Assembly: GCF_035046505.1 (NCBI RefSeq)
Contig: NC_089821.1
Coordinates: 1,956,001-2,020,000 of the forward strand
Reading direction: 5' to 3'
Length of the DNA: 64,000 bases
From: Tiliqua scincoides
Lineage: Eukaryota; Chordata; Lepidosauria; Squamata; Scincidae
Position numbers and translations under genes: made by a program. Shown here piece by piece: positions 35,633 to 46,500 of this stretch. Position 1 is the stretch's first letter. Every line of letters begins with the position of its first letter. Under the pieces are notes generated by a model. The model saw nothing but the letters and a program-made list of their open reading frames with translations, did not search any database and was not told the origin of the DNA.

Positions 35633-35715
35633 CAATTTTGGATACTAACAAATTTAACAATATTATGTATCAGTATCACTGTGTATCACAGGATCACTGT
35701 GATGTGGATCACTTA

Positions 35716-36381
35716 TGTACTGCAGCGAGTCATGGACTCTTCGCTCACAACAGGAGAGGAAACTGAACGCTTTCCACATGCGCTGCCTACGACGCATTCT
35801 CGGCATCACCTGGCAGGACAAAGTTCCAAACAACACAGTCCTGGAACATGCTGGAATCCCTAGCATGTATGCACTGCTGAAACAGAGACGCCTGTGTTGG
35901 CTCGGTCATGTCGTGAGAATGGATGATGGGCGGATCCCAAAGGATCTCCTCTATGGAGAACTTGTGCAAGGAAAGCGCCCTACAGGTAGACCACAGCTGC
36001 GATACAAGGACATCTGCAAGATGTCCACAGCTACAGGTAGACCACAGCTGCGATACAAGGACATCTGCAAGAGGGATCTGAAGACCTTAGGAGTGGACTT
36101 CAACAAGTGGGAAACCCTGGCCTCTGAGCGACCTGCTTGGAGGCAGGCTGTGCAGCATGGCCTTTCCCAGTTTGAAGAGACATTTGGCCAACAGTCTGAG
36201 GCAAAGAGGCAAAGAAGGAAGGCCCATAGCCAGGGAGACAGACCAGGGACACACTACACTTGCTCCCAGTGTGGAAGGGATCGTCACTCCCGAATCGGCC
36301 TTTTCAGCCACGCTAGACGCTGTTCCAGGACCACCTTTCAGAGCGCGATACCAGAGTCTGTCGAGACTGAAGGTTGCCAAC
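35716..36381 (+). mobile_element. LINE-A copy with a 51-bp in-frame duplication
   Basis: From YCSESWTLRSQQERKLNAF to the Cys-rich end, frame open (35715-36431). The segment TGRPQLRYKDICK occurs twice, separated by MSTA, a tandem 51-bp duplication at about 35984-36085 that is absent from all other copies here. The tail ends GAAGGTTGCCAAC. Confidence 0.92.
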
Positions 36382-37165
36382 ATGTGTATCTTCAGAATAT
36401 CTTGTTGCTCTCAGTGTTTTCAAAAAGATAAACAAATGTTGAACTTATCTGGAATTCAAAGAATATCACGAAGAGACTATTTGCCCATCTCCTCCTCCAT
36501 TTCATCAAACTGGGGCAACTGAATCTCAGATTTTCCACTGGGGCTTTGTAGATTGGGCTGTCAGTATCTCAAATTTAGAAGAAACTCATTTCCTTAGTTC
36601 ATCAATGCAACCATTGCAGTTGTAGTATATTTCTTTTTAATTGTATAGTGTTACTATGACAACTATAAACAGAATCATTTTCAGTTCTTAAGCCTTCAGC
36701 ATAGTGATTTTCTTTCAGCAAACAGTAGTAAAAATAATCCTTCTTTAGAACTGTAGACTTTTTACACACTGAATATCCCTTAATTAGTATGCCATAGGAT
36801 TAAATCCAGTTATAAGTCTATTGGAAGCTGGAAGAACAGAAAAGCGAAATATGAATCCAGAGGGTGGGGAGCATGATTGGGGTGCCATCCAAATTTGTTG
36901 ATCAGTCACTCAGGCAGGAATTTGCTGCCACCTTGAGGCTTTTAGCAAAATGCAGCCTTTCTATTGTACCCAGTTTGTCTGATCATTTTGCTTGAACGTG
37001 GTGAGCAAATTTAAGTTTTCAAACTTAAACAAGTCAAACAAGAAGGAAGAGCACAGCCCTTAACTTATTTACCACATGTAAAAATAACTTGCTTTTGTGT
37101 ATCTATATGAAGAAATTTACATTTTCTAATGGGTGGCAGCAGCGCTCAGTGGATTAAGTTCCTAA
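36382..37165. other. Unique intergenic DNA
   Basis: AT-rich, no repeat or gene recognised. Confidence 0.4.
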
Positions 37166-38238
37166 TGAACATAAGAACAGCCCCACTGGATCAGGCCATA
37201 GGCCCATCTACTCCAGCTTCCTGTATCTCACAGCGGCCCACCAAATGCCCCAGGGAGCACACCAGATAACAAGAGACCTGCAAGGCCTCCTGGGAATTGT
37301 AGTTAAGAACATAAGAACAGCCCCACTGGCTCAGGCCACAGGCCCATCTAGTCCAGCTTCCTGTATCTCACAGCAGCCCACCAAATGCCCCAGGGAGCAC
37401 ACCAGATAACAAGAGACCTGCAAGGCTTCCTGGGAATTGTAGTTAAGGACATAAGAACAGCCCCACTGGATCAGGCCATAGGCCCATCTACTCCAGCTTC
37501 CTGTATCTCACAGCGGCCCACCAAATGCCCCAGGGAGCACACCAGATAACAAGAGACCTGCAAGGCTTCCTGGGAATTGTAGTTAAGAACATAAGAACAG
37601 CCCCACTGGATCAGGCCATAGGCCCATCTAGTCCAGCTTCCTGTATCTCACGGCGGCCCACCAAATGCCCCAGGGAGCACACCAGATAACAAGAGACCTC
37701 ATCCTGGTGCCCTCCCTTGCATCTGGCATTCTGACATAACCCATTTCTAAAATCAGGAGGTTGCGCATACACATCATGGCTTGTAGCCCGTAATGGATTT
37801 TTCCTCCAGAAACTCGTCCAATCCCCTTTTAAAGGCGTCTAGGCTAGACGCCAGCACCACATCCTGTGGCAAGGAGTTCCACAGATCGACCACACGCTGA
37901 GTAAAGAAATATTTTCTTTTGTCTGTCCTAACCCTCCCAACACTCAATTTTAGTGGATGTCCCCTGGTTCTGGTATTATGTGAGAGTGTAAAGAGCATCT
38001 CCCTATCCACTCTGTCCATCCCCTGCATAATTTTGTATGTCTCAATCATGTCCCCCCTCAGGCATCTCTTTTCTAGGCTGAAGAGGCCCAAACGCCGTAG
38101 CCTTTCCTCATAAGGAAGGTGCCCCAGCCCCGTAACCATCTTAGTCGCTCTCTTTTGCACCTTTTCCATTTCCACTATGTCTTTTTTTAGATGCGGCGAC
38201 CAGAACTGGACACAATACTCCAGGTGTGGCCTTACCAT
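37166..38238 (-). mobile_element. CR1 LINE with tandem 3' ends (140-bp unit)
   Basis: Four CR1 3' ends stand in a row. The linker TGGGAATTGTAGT starts at 37291, 37431 and 37571, so the period is 140 bp. The array is joined to a normal CR1 3' UTR and RT C terminus ([19 protein letters not shown] ... [10 protein letters not shown], 37774-38259), truncated at about 38238. Array and LINE are thus one insertion. Confidence 0.93.
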
Positions 38239-38415
38239 AGTAAGAACAAATGGTATCATTTGTTTGAAGGAAGGAACCTATTTTATAGGTTATGCCTATA
38301 AAGTATAGTAGTTTCCAGCAGTCTGAGCTACAGCAGCTAGAGAGATCTAACATTGCTCACCTTGCTTTTCTTAATCTTTTCCTCCATCCTTTCCTGTGGG
38401 CACCCTGGGAATAAG

Positions 38416-38531
38416 AGACAGTTCCCTTACCTGGAAGAGGCCTCCATGACTGCTTCCCTACTGCAGGATGCAGTGTATGCCTTGCTGGCACAGCTGCACT
38501 TGCACTGGAAAATTGGATAGGATTTGGCCTG
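38416..38531. repeat. MITE half (AAAATTGGATAGGATTTGGCC end)
   Basis: It is the reverse of the left part of the MITE at 14032-14214, sharing CTGCAGGATGCAGTGTATGC and the terminal inverted repeat. Confidence 0.5.
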
Positions 38532-38810
38532 AGTCCCATGACTTCAAGAAGGGCACAGTAGATTAAATGCTGTATTAAAGACTCGCACATATGTATGCTT
38601 CAGTTGGCTAGCCTTGACTGATCATGCCTGCCCTGCAGGCCCCCCCCCCCAAGGGTCAAAACACAAGCCATCAACTTCTAACAGAGCTATGCTTACACAC
38701 TGACAAGCGAGAAGAGAATGATGGCATTTCATAAAAGTCAGTAATTAAAAAGTAGGTCCAAAATGCAAGCAGTAGTGCCTGTTCACAGTTTCCTCCATTG
38801 TCTTGGACTT

Positions 38811-39098
38811 ATACAATCAGTTCTCTTCATTCGCAAACGTGCTCTTTGCAGCAGCTCGTGCCAAAGCCCAAGTCCCTTCCTAGGCCTGATCCTCCCTCAT
38901 GGAACAACGTGAACTTGCACAGGTCCAGGTTGCCCGATAGCAGCTGCTGGGGCTTACCCTGGGAGAAAGGGACAACTGTCCCATTACTCCAAGGAAAGCT
39001 CCAACAGCTAAAAATCTCCTGCAGGATGCAGTGTACCCATGCCAGCTCCCCCTGCATCACCACATGGGGATTCAGGTAGGATCGGGCTGCCCAATACT
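38811..39098. repeat. Tigger-like end plus unassigned sequence
   Basis: TACAATCAGTTCTCTTCATT resembles the ends of the element at 17322-18468. The remainder shares CTGCAGGATGCAGTGTACCC with nearby MITEs. The boundaries are unclear. Confidence 0.35.
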
Positions 39099-40604
39099 GA
39101 ACATAAGAGCCCCGCTGGATCAGACCAAAGGCCCATCTAGTCCAGCTTCCTGTATCTCACAGTGGCCCACCAGATGCCGCAGGGAGCACACAAGACAACA
39201 GACACAATCTGCGTCCTGGTGCCCTTCCCTGCATCTGGCAATCAAAGGCAGTCTGCCTCTAAAACCAAGAGCTTGCACATACCTACTATGACTTGTAACA
39301 CGTAATGGATTCTTCCTGCAGAAAATTGTCCAATTCCCTTTTAAAGGCATCTAGGCCAGATGCCATCACCACATCCTGTGGCAAGGAGTTTCACAGACTA
39401 ACCACGCACTGAGTAAAGAAATATTTTCTTCTGTCTGTCCTAACTCTCCCAACACTCAACTTTCGTGGATGTCCCCTGGTTCTGGTATTATGCGAGAGGG
39501 AAAAGAGCGTCTCTCTATCCACTTTATCCTTCCCCTGCATAATTTTGTATGTCTCAGTCATGTCCCCCCTCAGGCGCCTCTCTTCTGGACTGAAGAAGCC
39601 AAAATGCTGTAGCATTTCCTCATAAGGGAGGTGCCCCAGCCCAGTAATCATCTTCGTTGCTCTCTTCTGCACCTTTTCCATTTCCACTATATCCTTTTTG
39701 AGATGTGGCGACCAGGACGCAATGCACCAGGTGTAGCCTAACCATCAATTTGTACAGCAGCATTACAATATTAACTGTCTTATTCTCAATGCCTTTCCTA
39801 ATGATCCCAGCCTTCTGCACTGCCACTGTGCATTGGGTCAACACTTTCATCGAGTTGTCCACAAGGACCCCAAGATCTCTCTCCTGAGAACCCAATAGCC
39901 CATATGTAAAGTTTGTTTCTTTGCCCCAATGTGCATAACTTTACACTTACATTGAAACACATTTGCCATTTTGTGCCCTGTCTCCCGGTTTGGAGAGATC
40001 CTTCTGGAGATCTTCACAATCTCTTCTGGTCTTCACCACTTGGAAGTTTGGTGTTGTCTGCAAACTTAGCCACCCCACTGCTTTTACACTCACCTCACAG
40101 GTCGTTTATGAACAGGTTGAAAAGCACTGGTCCCAGGACAGATCCTTGGGGCACACCGCTTTTCACCTCTCTCCATTGTGTAAACTGCCCATTGACACCC
40201 ACTCTCTGCTTCCTGGACTTCAACCAGTTCCTAATCCAGGAGAGAACCTGCCCTCTAATTCCCTGACTGTGGAGTTTTTTTAGTAGCCTTTGGTGAGGGA
40301 CCGTGTTGAATGCCTTCTTAAAGTCCAGATATATCATGTCCACGGGTTCTCCCGCATCCACATGCCTGTTGACCTTTTCAAAGAATTCTAAAAGGTTTGT
40401 GACGCAAGACTTACCCTTACAGAAGCCATGCTGATTCTCCCTCAGCAAGGCCTGTTCGTCTATGTGTTTTAAGATTTTATCTTTGATGACACACTCCACC
40501 ATGTTACCTGGAACAGACGTTAGGCTGACTGGCCTATAATTTCCCGGGTGCCCTCTCCTTCCCTTTTTAAAGATCGGCATGACATTTGTTATCCTCCAGT
40601 CTTT
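39099..40604 (-). mobile_element. CR1 LINE, 1.5-kb copy
   Basis: Minus-strand RT from [19 protein letters not shown] through [31 protein letters not shown] and [13 protein letters not shown] (frame 40095-40580), then broken frames to the 3' end. Same 3' UTR subfamily as 19950-20325. Confidence 0.93.
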
Positions 40605-41189
40605 TGTTTAAGTTTCAATTTTGCGTTGAATTTTTAACTTTCAAAAATAATCATACCACTGCAATTTTAAAAGACGAATGTAAGGGCAGACTCATACAAG
40701 AGGCTATGAATCTGCTGGCTGGTGGGCTATAACAACTATTGACTGACAGTTGCTACAGCCAAAGAGAGCCAAGTTCCAACCTTTCAGCAGTCCTGCTGCT
40801 GCTGCTGCTGCCGCCACCACCACCACTCATGTTTTTGCCTTGCCACTCCACTCTGCCTTCTTTGTTGCTATGCCTTGTCTCTTCGCCCCAAAAAACAGCC
40901 ACACACTGCCTCGGAAGGTGGACAGAGAGATGGCAGCACTGGCGAGATGTTCTGACTGCCAAGTCTCATAGCTGCTACAGCCAGAGATGTTTGTATACGC
41001 AGAACTAGTTCATGACATCAGTGCCAGGTTTTTCACCCTGTAACAACAACTTCTCCAGCTGCTTATGTACAAGACCTGTAAGGTTCACTGGGCAACATAA
41101 TTTTGAACTTTTCCTTTTATGGAGCACCTGAACACAGTTCCATTCAAGGATTATGTTACAGAAACCACACACATACCGCACAAATATCT
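40605..41189. other. Unique DNA with CTG/CCA short repeat
   Basis: CTGCTGCTGCTG followed by CCACCACCACC near 40795-40828. The poly-Ala/Leu reading of this stretch is a by-product of the repeat, not evidence of a gene. Confidence 0.4.
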
Positions 41190-43379
41190 GGATTCCCCAA
41201 GACAGGTCATTTATTTATACCCTAAGTTAAAAAATACAAATATTTCATTACAAAAAAGCTTTATCAAACTGTATACATACCATAGGTTTTGTCAAGAGCC
41301 AACCTGTTTTCATTACCTTATATACATTTGGCTGATACAAGTGACATGCAGAGTAACATCAGAATTGCTCTGGGCCAGTTTCAAAACCCTGGTTTTTTTT
41401 TTGACTTTGGGTAATGATCAAATAGCTTTCCCATACCAGCAAATACATTTTCACATAAAACATAAAAGCAGCTTCTTAAGTAGAAGAGACTTTATTCCAA
41501 GCCCCATTAGCTAGAATCAATGAAAATGGCAAGCAAGACACCACCTCTTCCTAAACCACAGATGTGTCATGTTCCCAGTCACCCTGAACAGTTACTAAAA
41601 GCAGCAGTGGGTTAGCCTTTCAAGCAACACTGCACTTATGGCCAACCTTGGGATGCAGTGCAGGTTGACTGCAAAATGGGCTGACCCATGTGCGGACAGA
41701 TGTACTTCCAACCTGTTGTTCTGTGCAAAGGCACACATTGCTGATCATTCAAAAATTCTTACATATGCACAGCAGAATCTGGCTTTTGCTGCAAAAATGA
41801 GCTGAAACTGTTTTGCTTGTAGATGAGCTTGCAAAACAGGTGCCAGGATAAGTGAAAAGAACATGGAGATGGTGAATTTGCCAGAATTCAGGTAACTGAA
41901 TCCAGCTTTAACAACATTTGCTTCCAAGAAAGTTTTATTTCAAATTAAAGGATTGGCCCACTCTCGCCCGCCACTAAATCTGCTTGCTGGATATGGGGGC
42001 TGGAATCAGTGTTAGTTGCTTTTAGACACTGCGATTGTAATACAGGATTCCAAATAATGCAAGGTTACATATTAAGATTCTAGAGTTAGTACCAATCCAG
42101 TCTAGAACATAAACACTCTTTTGGCAGTTTGTTCCATCAGAGGTGGGCTTTTTTTAAAGTCTCACCTTAATGGATAGTAAAGTGCACATAAACCACCAAG
42201 TAACATTCTCCATCCCACCCTCAGAATCCATCCTCGGTGCCTCAAATATGTGTGGTAAAACTAAACTGAAGAGCATCATCCTGACACTAAGCTTACAAAC
42301 ACAACTTTTAAGATGCACCTCTCTCATAGTAATGAACAGGAGAGATTTTGTAGCAGCGGTACTTAGTGGACACCATTATTTCTTCCCAATGTATTACTAC
42401 AAAGTATGAGCCTTCATTTGATGAGTTTGCATTAATACTTTTGGCTATTTTTTATTTTTTTTACCATTTACAGAAGCGGCACTCAAACCTTTTGGGGAGG
42501 GTGGGGATGTAATACTAGTAGAAACCATGCTTTCCATTTCGCACCATTTTTTCCCAGCAGACCTTGTGCTAGATTCTAGAAGAGAAAAATGTCTATTTCC
42601 TACTAGACTAGGAAAGTGCTGCCCAAGCAAATTAAGGATGGCTTCCCTTTGCTATCAGAAGGAAATGGTACTGGTTTCCCTCAAGTGACAGAGCTGAAAC
42701 AACTTTTTTGATTTTTTTCATTGTCCATTTACAAATAGCCCTGCCATCAGACAATTATCAAGGTAACACTACGTACGTATGCAAGATAGCGTACGTTCAC
42801 AAGACAAGCATGATATAAAAATGCAAAATGAGTTGTTATATGTAGTGAAAAGCTTAACAATTACCACATGATCCAATATTTTTAAAAAATGATAAATACC
42901 ACTTTGTTTCTACTGTACACAAAAACAGTCTTGGACTGCAACCCTAAACATGCTTATGTGCCGATGAACCAGACATACACTGACAGGCCACATTCCAGGG
43001 CAGCAGCCCCTCCTGCACTCTCAACAGGCAGGTTTTGAAAAGGGAAAGTCAGCTCGCCCACAGGAACACATGTCAGAGACCCTTCCAGCTCCATGTCTAG
43101 TTCTCCCCATGCATGCACATAGCTATTTAGGACTGCAGTCATGGTCAGATACTCTCAGATCCTCCCAAGGTTAATGTTTTCTATCTTAGGCACTGGACCC
43201 GAATTAGAGGCAAGACATCATGGTCAACATGATTATGTGTCACTTATTCTAAGACATCTGTATGAAGATTACGTACACTACTACAAATACACAGATACCG
43301 CCACGGAAATAGATGAGAACACACAGTAAATACATCTTTCATCTCATGGCACATCAAGCAGGATAACACTGTCTAATGG
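41190..43379 (-). other. BRMS1L: Probable BRMS1L 3' UTR
   Basis: About 2.2 kb of mostly unique, AT-rich sequence follows the stop codon. Minus-strand AATAAA signals are visible near 42449, 41932, 41489 and 41208. I cannot tell which is used, so the left boundary is a guess at the most distal one. A degraded MITE-like stretch lies around 42935-43140. Confidence 0.5.
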
Positions 43380-43503
43380 TCAGTTGTGATTATGTTTGAT
43401 TGAATATTTTCCTTTCTGTAGCTGAGAAATGTACAGTTTAGATTTGCTTCCATCAGGCCTCTTAAACCACACTTCATCATGGTTAATTGTTGTAATTATG
43501 GCA
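43380..43503 (-). CDS. BRMS1L: BRMS1L exon 10 (last coding exon)
   Basis: 124 nt including the TGA stop, encoding (S)[16 protein letters not shown]...[13 protein letters not shown]. The acceptor is CTTTTCAG. The C terminus differs from the human KHS ending and is two residues longer. Confidence 0.94.
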
Positions 43504-46500
43504 CTGAAAAGAAGGAGGGGGAAAAAATCAGGAGCACATTAGTGTCCATATAAATCTACAGGATCACCCTAAACTACATTGCCATTTATAAACAGTACTG
43601 TAATTATTGGTAATAGAACATACAAGCATTATAACAAGTGCCTCATTAAATTAACGATAGTTAACAGAATACTGGGACACCAATATGGGAAGTGTACTAA
43701 ACATTACTGCATTTGTGTACAAAGCATTTACATCTTTAACAGTGCCCTTTGGAGACGGAGGAAAAAAAGACAGGTTCATACACAGGTTCAACAGCAGAGT
43801 TAGATGCTGGCACTGAGGCTGCTACAGTACATGTAGCCAGAGATGAGCCAAGTCTGCAAGACTGTCCACTAGAGGCAGCGGTTCCCAAACACCTCGGGAA
43901 TTTGGAAACTGGGGTAGGTTGTAGTGGAGAAGGCACCGATGCTGTGCAGAGGCTGAGCAGGTGTTTCTTACCTTACAAACCACTGTACCAGCTTCCAGGA
44001 GCTGCCGGGAGTCCTGTGGAGCCCTCCACAGGGCTCTCCAAGCCTCTGTAATAGTAAAAAAAGCTATCGAAAACAACTTCCGGTTTCATCTGCAGAGGCC
44101 AGCGCAGCAATTTGTAAGGTGAAAAAAACCCCAATCAGCCCCAGCAGCAGCACAATCCCTTAAGGGGCCAGAGGCAAGGCTTTTCAGGCTGGGATGTCAT
44201 AACACCCCAGTTTGAGAACCTCAGCATTAGGGCAATCCTACAACAAAATCTGACCAACCACGTAAGATTTTTACATATGGTACATCTGTCTCCACGGAGA
44301 CAGTTGGAAGTTCTTACAGAATGGCACACAGGCAATCCTTCCTATTTATATAATCTTTCCTATATTTAAGTGCCATGTAATACAAGTTTATTTTTCAAAG
44401 TATTAACAATACTTTTCTACCGTCTTATACAAATGCACAGTTCAATACATATTAACATTCACCCTCTTCTGAATCATCATCATCATTGTATCTTTCAATT
44501 ATATTAAATGCAAATATACCTGGACATCTACTTGCCCTAAGTCTATCATGTTGATATACCTGATGACAGCCATCTTTCATGGAAGCTCTACACAGCCTGG
44601 AACCTATATACCTAAAGCGTTGCCTCCTCTCCCTACATCTGCGTATGTACCAACTACTGTCAGGTCAGCAGGCCCTACAGCAAGAATCAAAATCTTCTCT
44701 ACTGTTGCCCCATGCTATGGTAATGGAATTCTACCCAAACCGAGGAGGTAATGAAGTCTGACTTCTGGCTGGAGTTTCTTTGAAGAGCCAGTGCTTTGAC
44801 CTCTGGGAAAACCAGTCAGTAAACATTTTCAAATACAGCCGTGCCCCTATATCTGTGAGGGATCCATTCCAGGGACCCCGCAAATAAGGGACCCTTGCAG
44901 ATCCCTCTCAACCCCCCCCTCATGTGCCCATTAATGTTATTTAAATACCCCAGCAAAAATGTTCTTCATTTACAGGGTCGCTATAAGTATTCAGGCACAC
45001 AGGCTGAGCACTTAAAAAGACCAGATTAATAGGAAATGGAAGTTAACCACTTCCTGTCAACCTTGATTTAGTCTTTTCAAGTATTCAGGCTGCCAGAAGG
45101 CAGCCTGTGCACTGCTATGAGCTTGTATGCTTATAGTGAACCTGTAAAAGGAAGAACATTTTCACAGGGGTAAGCATTTAAATAACATTAATGAAAGCAC
45201 AGGCCCCCCTCCCCGATCTGCAGATAACCAAATCTGTGGATATGGGGGTCTGCCTGTTAATTAAGTTTTTAAATCAAAGTAAGACATTTCTTGGATCACT
45301 CATGATATTTATATACATCACCATCTTTGTCATTTTTAAGGACACTGTATTCAGTAAGATCTGGGTTTACAGCCTATGTTACTTACCGGAAGTCACCTAG
45401 TGACTCCAAAAGTTGGATTGGTTGGCAACCTTCAGTCTGGAAAGACTATGGTATAAGCCTACAGCACCCGGTATTCCCAGGCAGTCTCCCATCCAAGTAC
45501 TAACCAGGCCTGACCCTGCTTAGCTTCCGAGATCGGGCATGTGCAGGGTAACAGTTGCTGTTGGATTAGCACTGCTCAAATGCCAGCCACCGGAAGGCAA
45601 AGAAAGGTACCACTGAAGAAACAGAGGTCATGCTGGGAGTTTAACCTTCCTTGCTTTCCTAAATCCGTTTCCACCAACAACCGTCACATACAATCTGGTG
45701 TATAAATAGAATTTGGCTTATTTAGAGTTTGGTACATCCAATTCTCTGCTTATGAACAGAGAGCCACACACACCAACTTTACCTTGTAGGACATTCATCT
45801 TTCCTATCAATACATATGGTTTGTCCTCGTCCATACCACTCTCCATTATAATACAGTCTTCCTTCTTCAGACCTTGCACTATGGAGGTGTTTCTCCAGCT
45901 TGACAGGGGCTGAAAGAAGTGGAACAAACAATGCTGACAAAAACCAGACCATAGGTTTTTTTTCCTTTTTTAAAAAACACACACACACATGAAGTGCCCA
46001 GACTTATAAAAGCCACGCCTAACACTTATAAAAGCAATATTAAATGAAGATCCTTTAAAACAAAAAACAAAAAAAATCACAAAGACACAAAAGCAGCCAA
46101 GTAGATGACAAGGCAGAAAGTCTGGCTAAATCAAAAGAGGCATTTGTATTGTTTCAAAGAGACTTCAGGCATACAAGCCTGCCTGGGGAAGGTACAGAGA
46201 AACTTGCACAAACTATTGAATCTTTTTTCAAGGTAGTAATGGATCTTAGCCCAGGATGGACTTGATATTCTTACTGGAAATATACTGACACTACAATAAC
46301 TTCTCTCAAACAAGCTAAGTCGGAGTTTCAGGGACATGCATTACTGACCCTGAGCTTTTATTGGTTTTGTTAAACAGTTTCTTGAAAAGGTTGGTTTTTC
46401 TAGTAAGAGTTAACTTCCTACTTCTACAAGCATAAGGCCCCCCCCCAGATGGCAGAAATTCTTCTTAATCAACGCAGGATAAGGATCAGGGCCCACGCAG

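Noticed and set aside
37166-37690. CRISPR-like regular repeats
   Set aside because: The 140-bp period with no distinct spacers is a tandem CR1 end, and the genome is vertebrate.
43749-44051. 100-codon plus-strand frame at the BRMS1L 3' side
   Set aside because: Lies mostly within a hAT MITE, antisense to an intron, no family resemblance.
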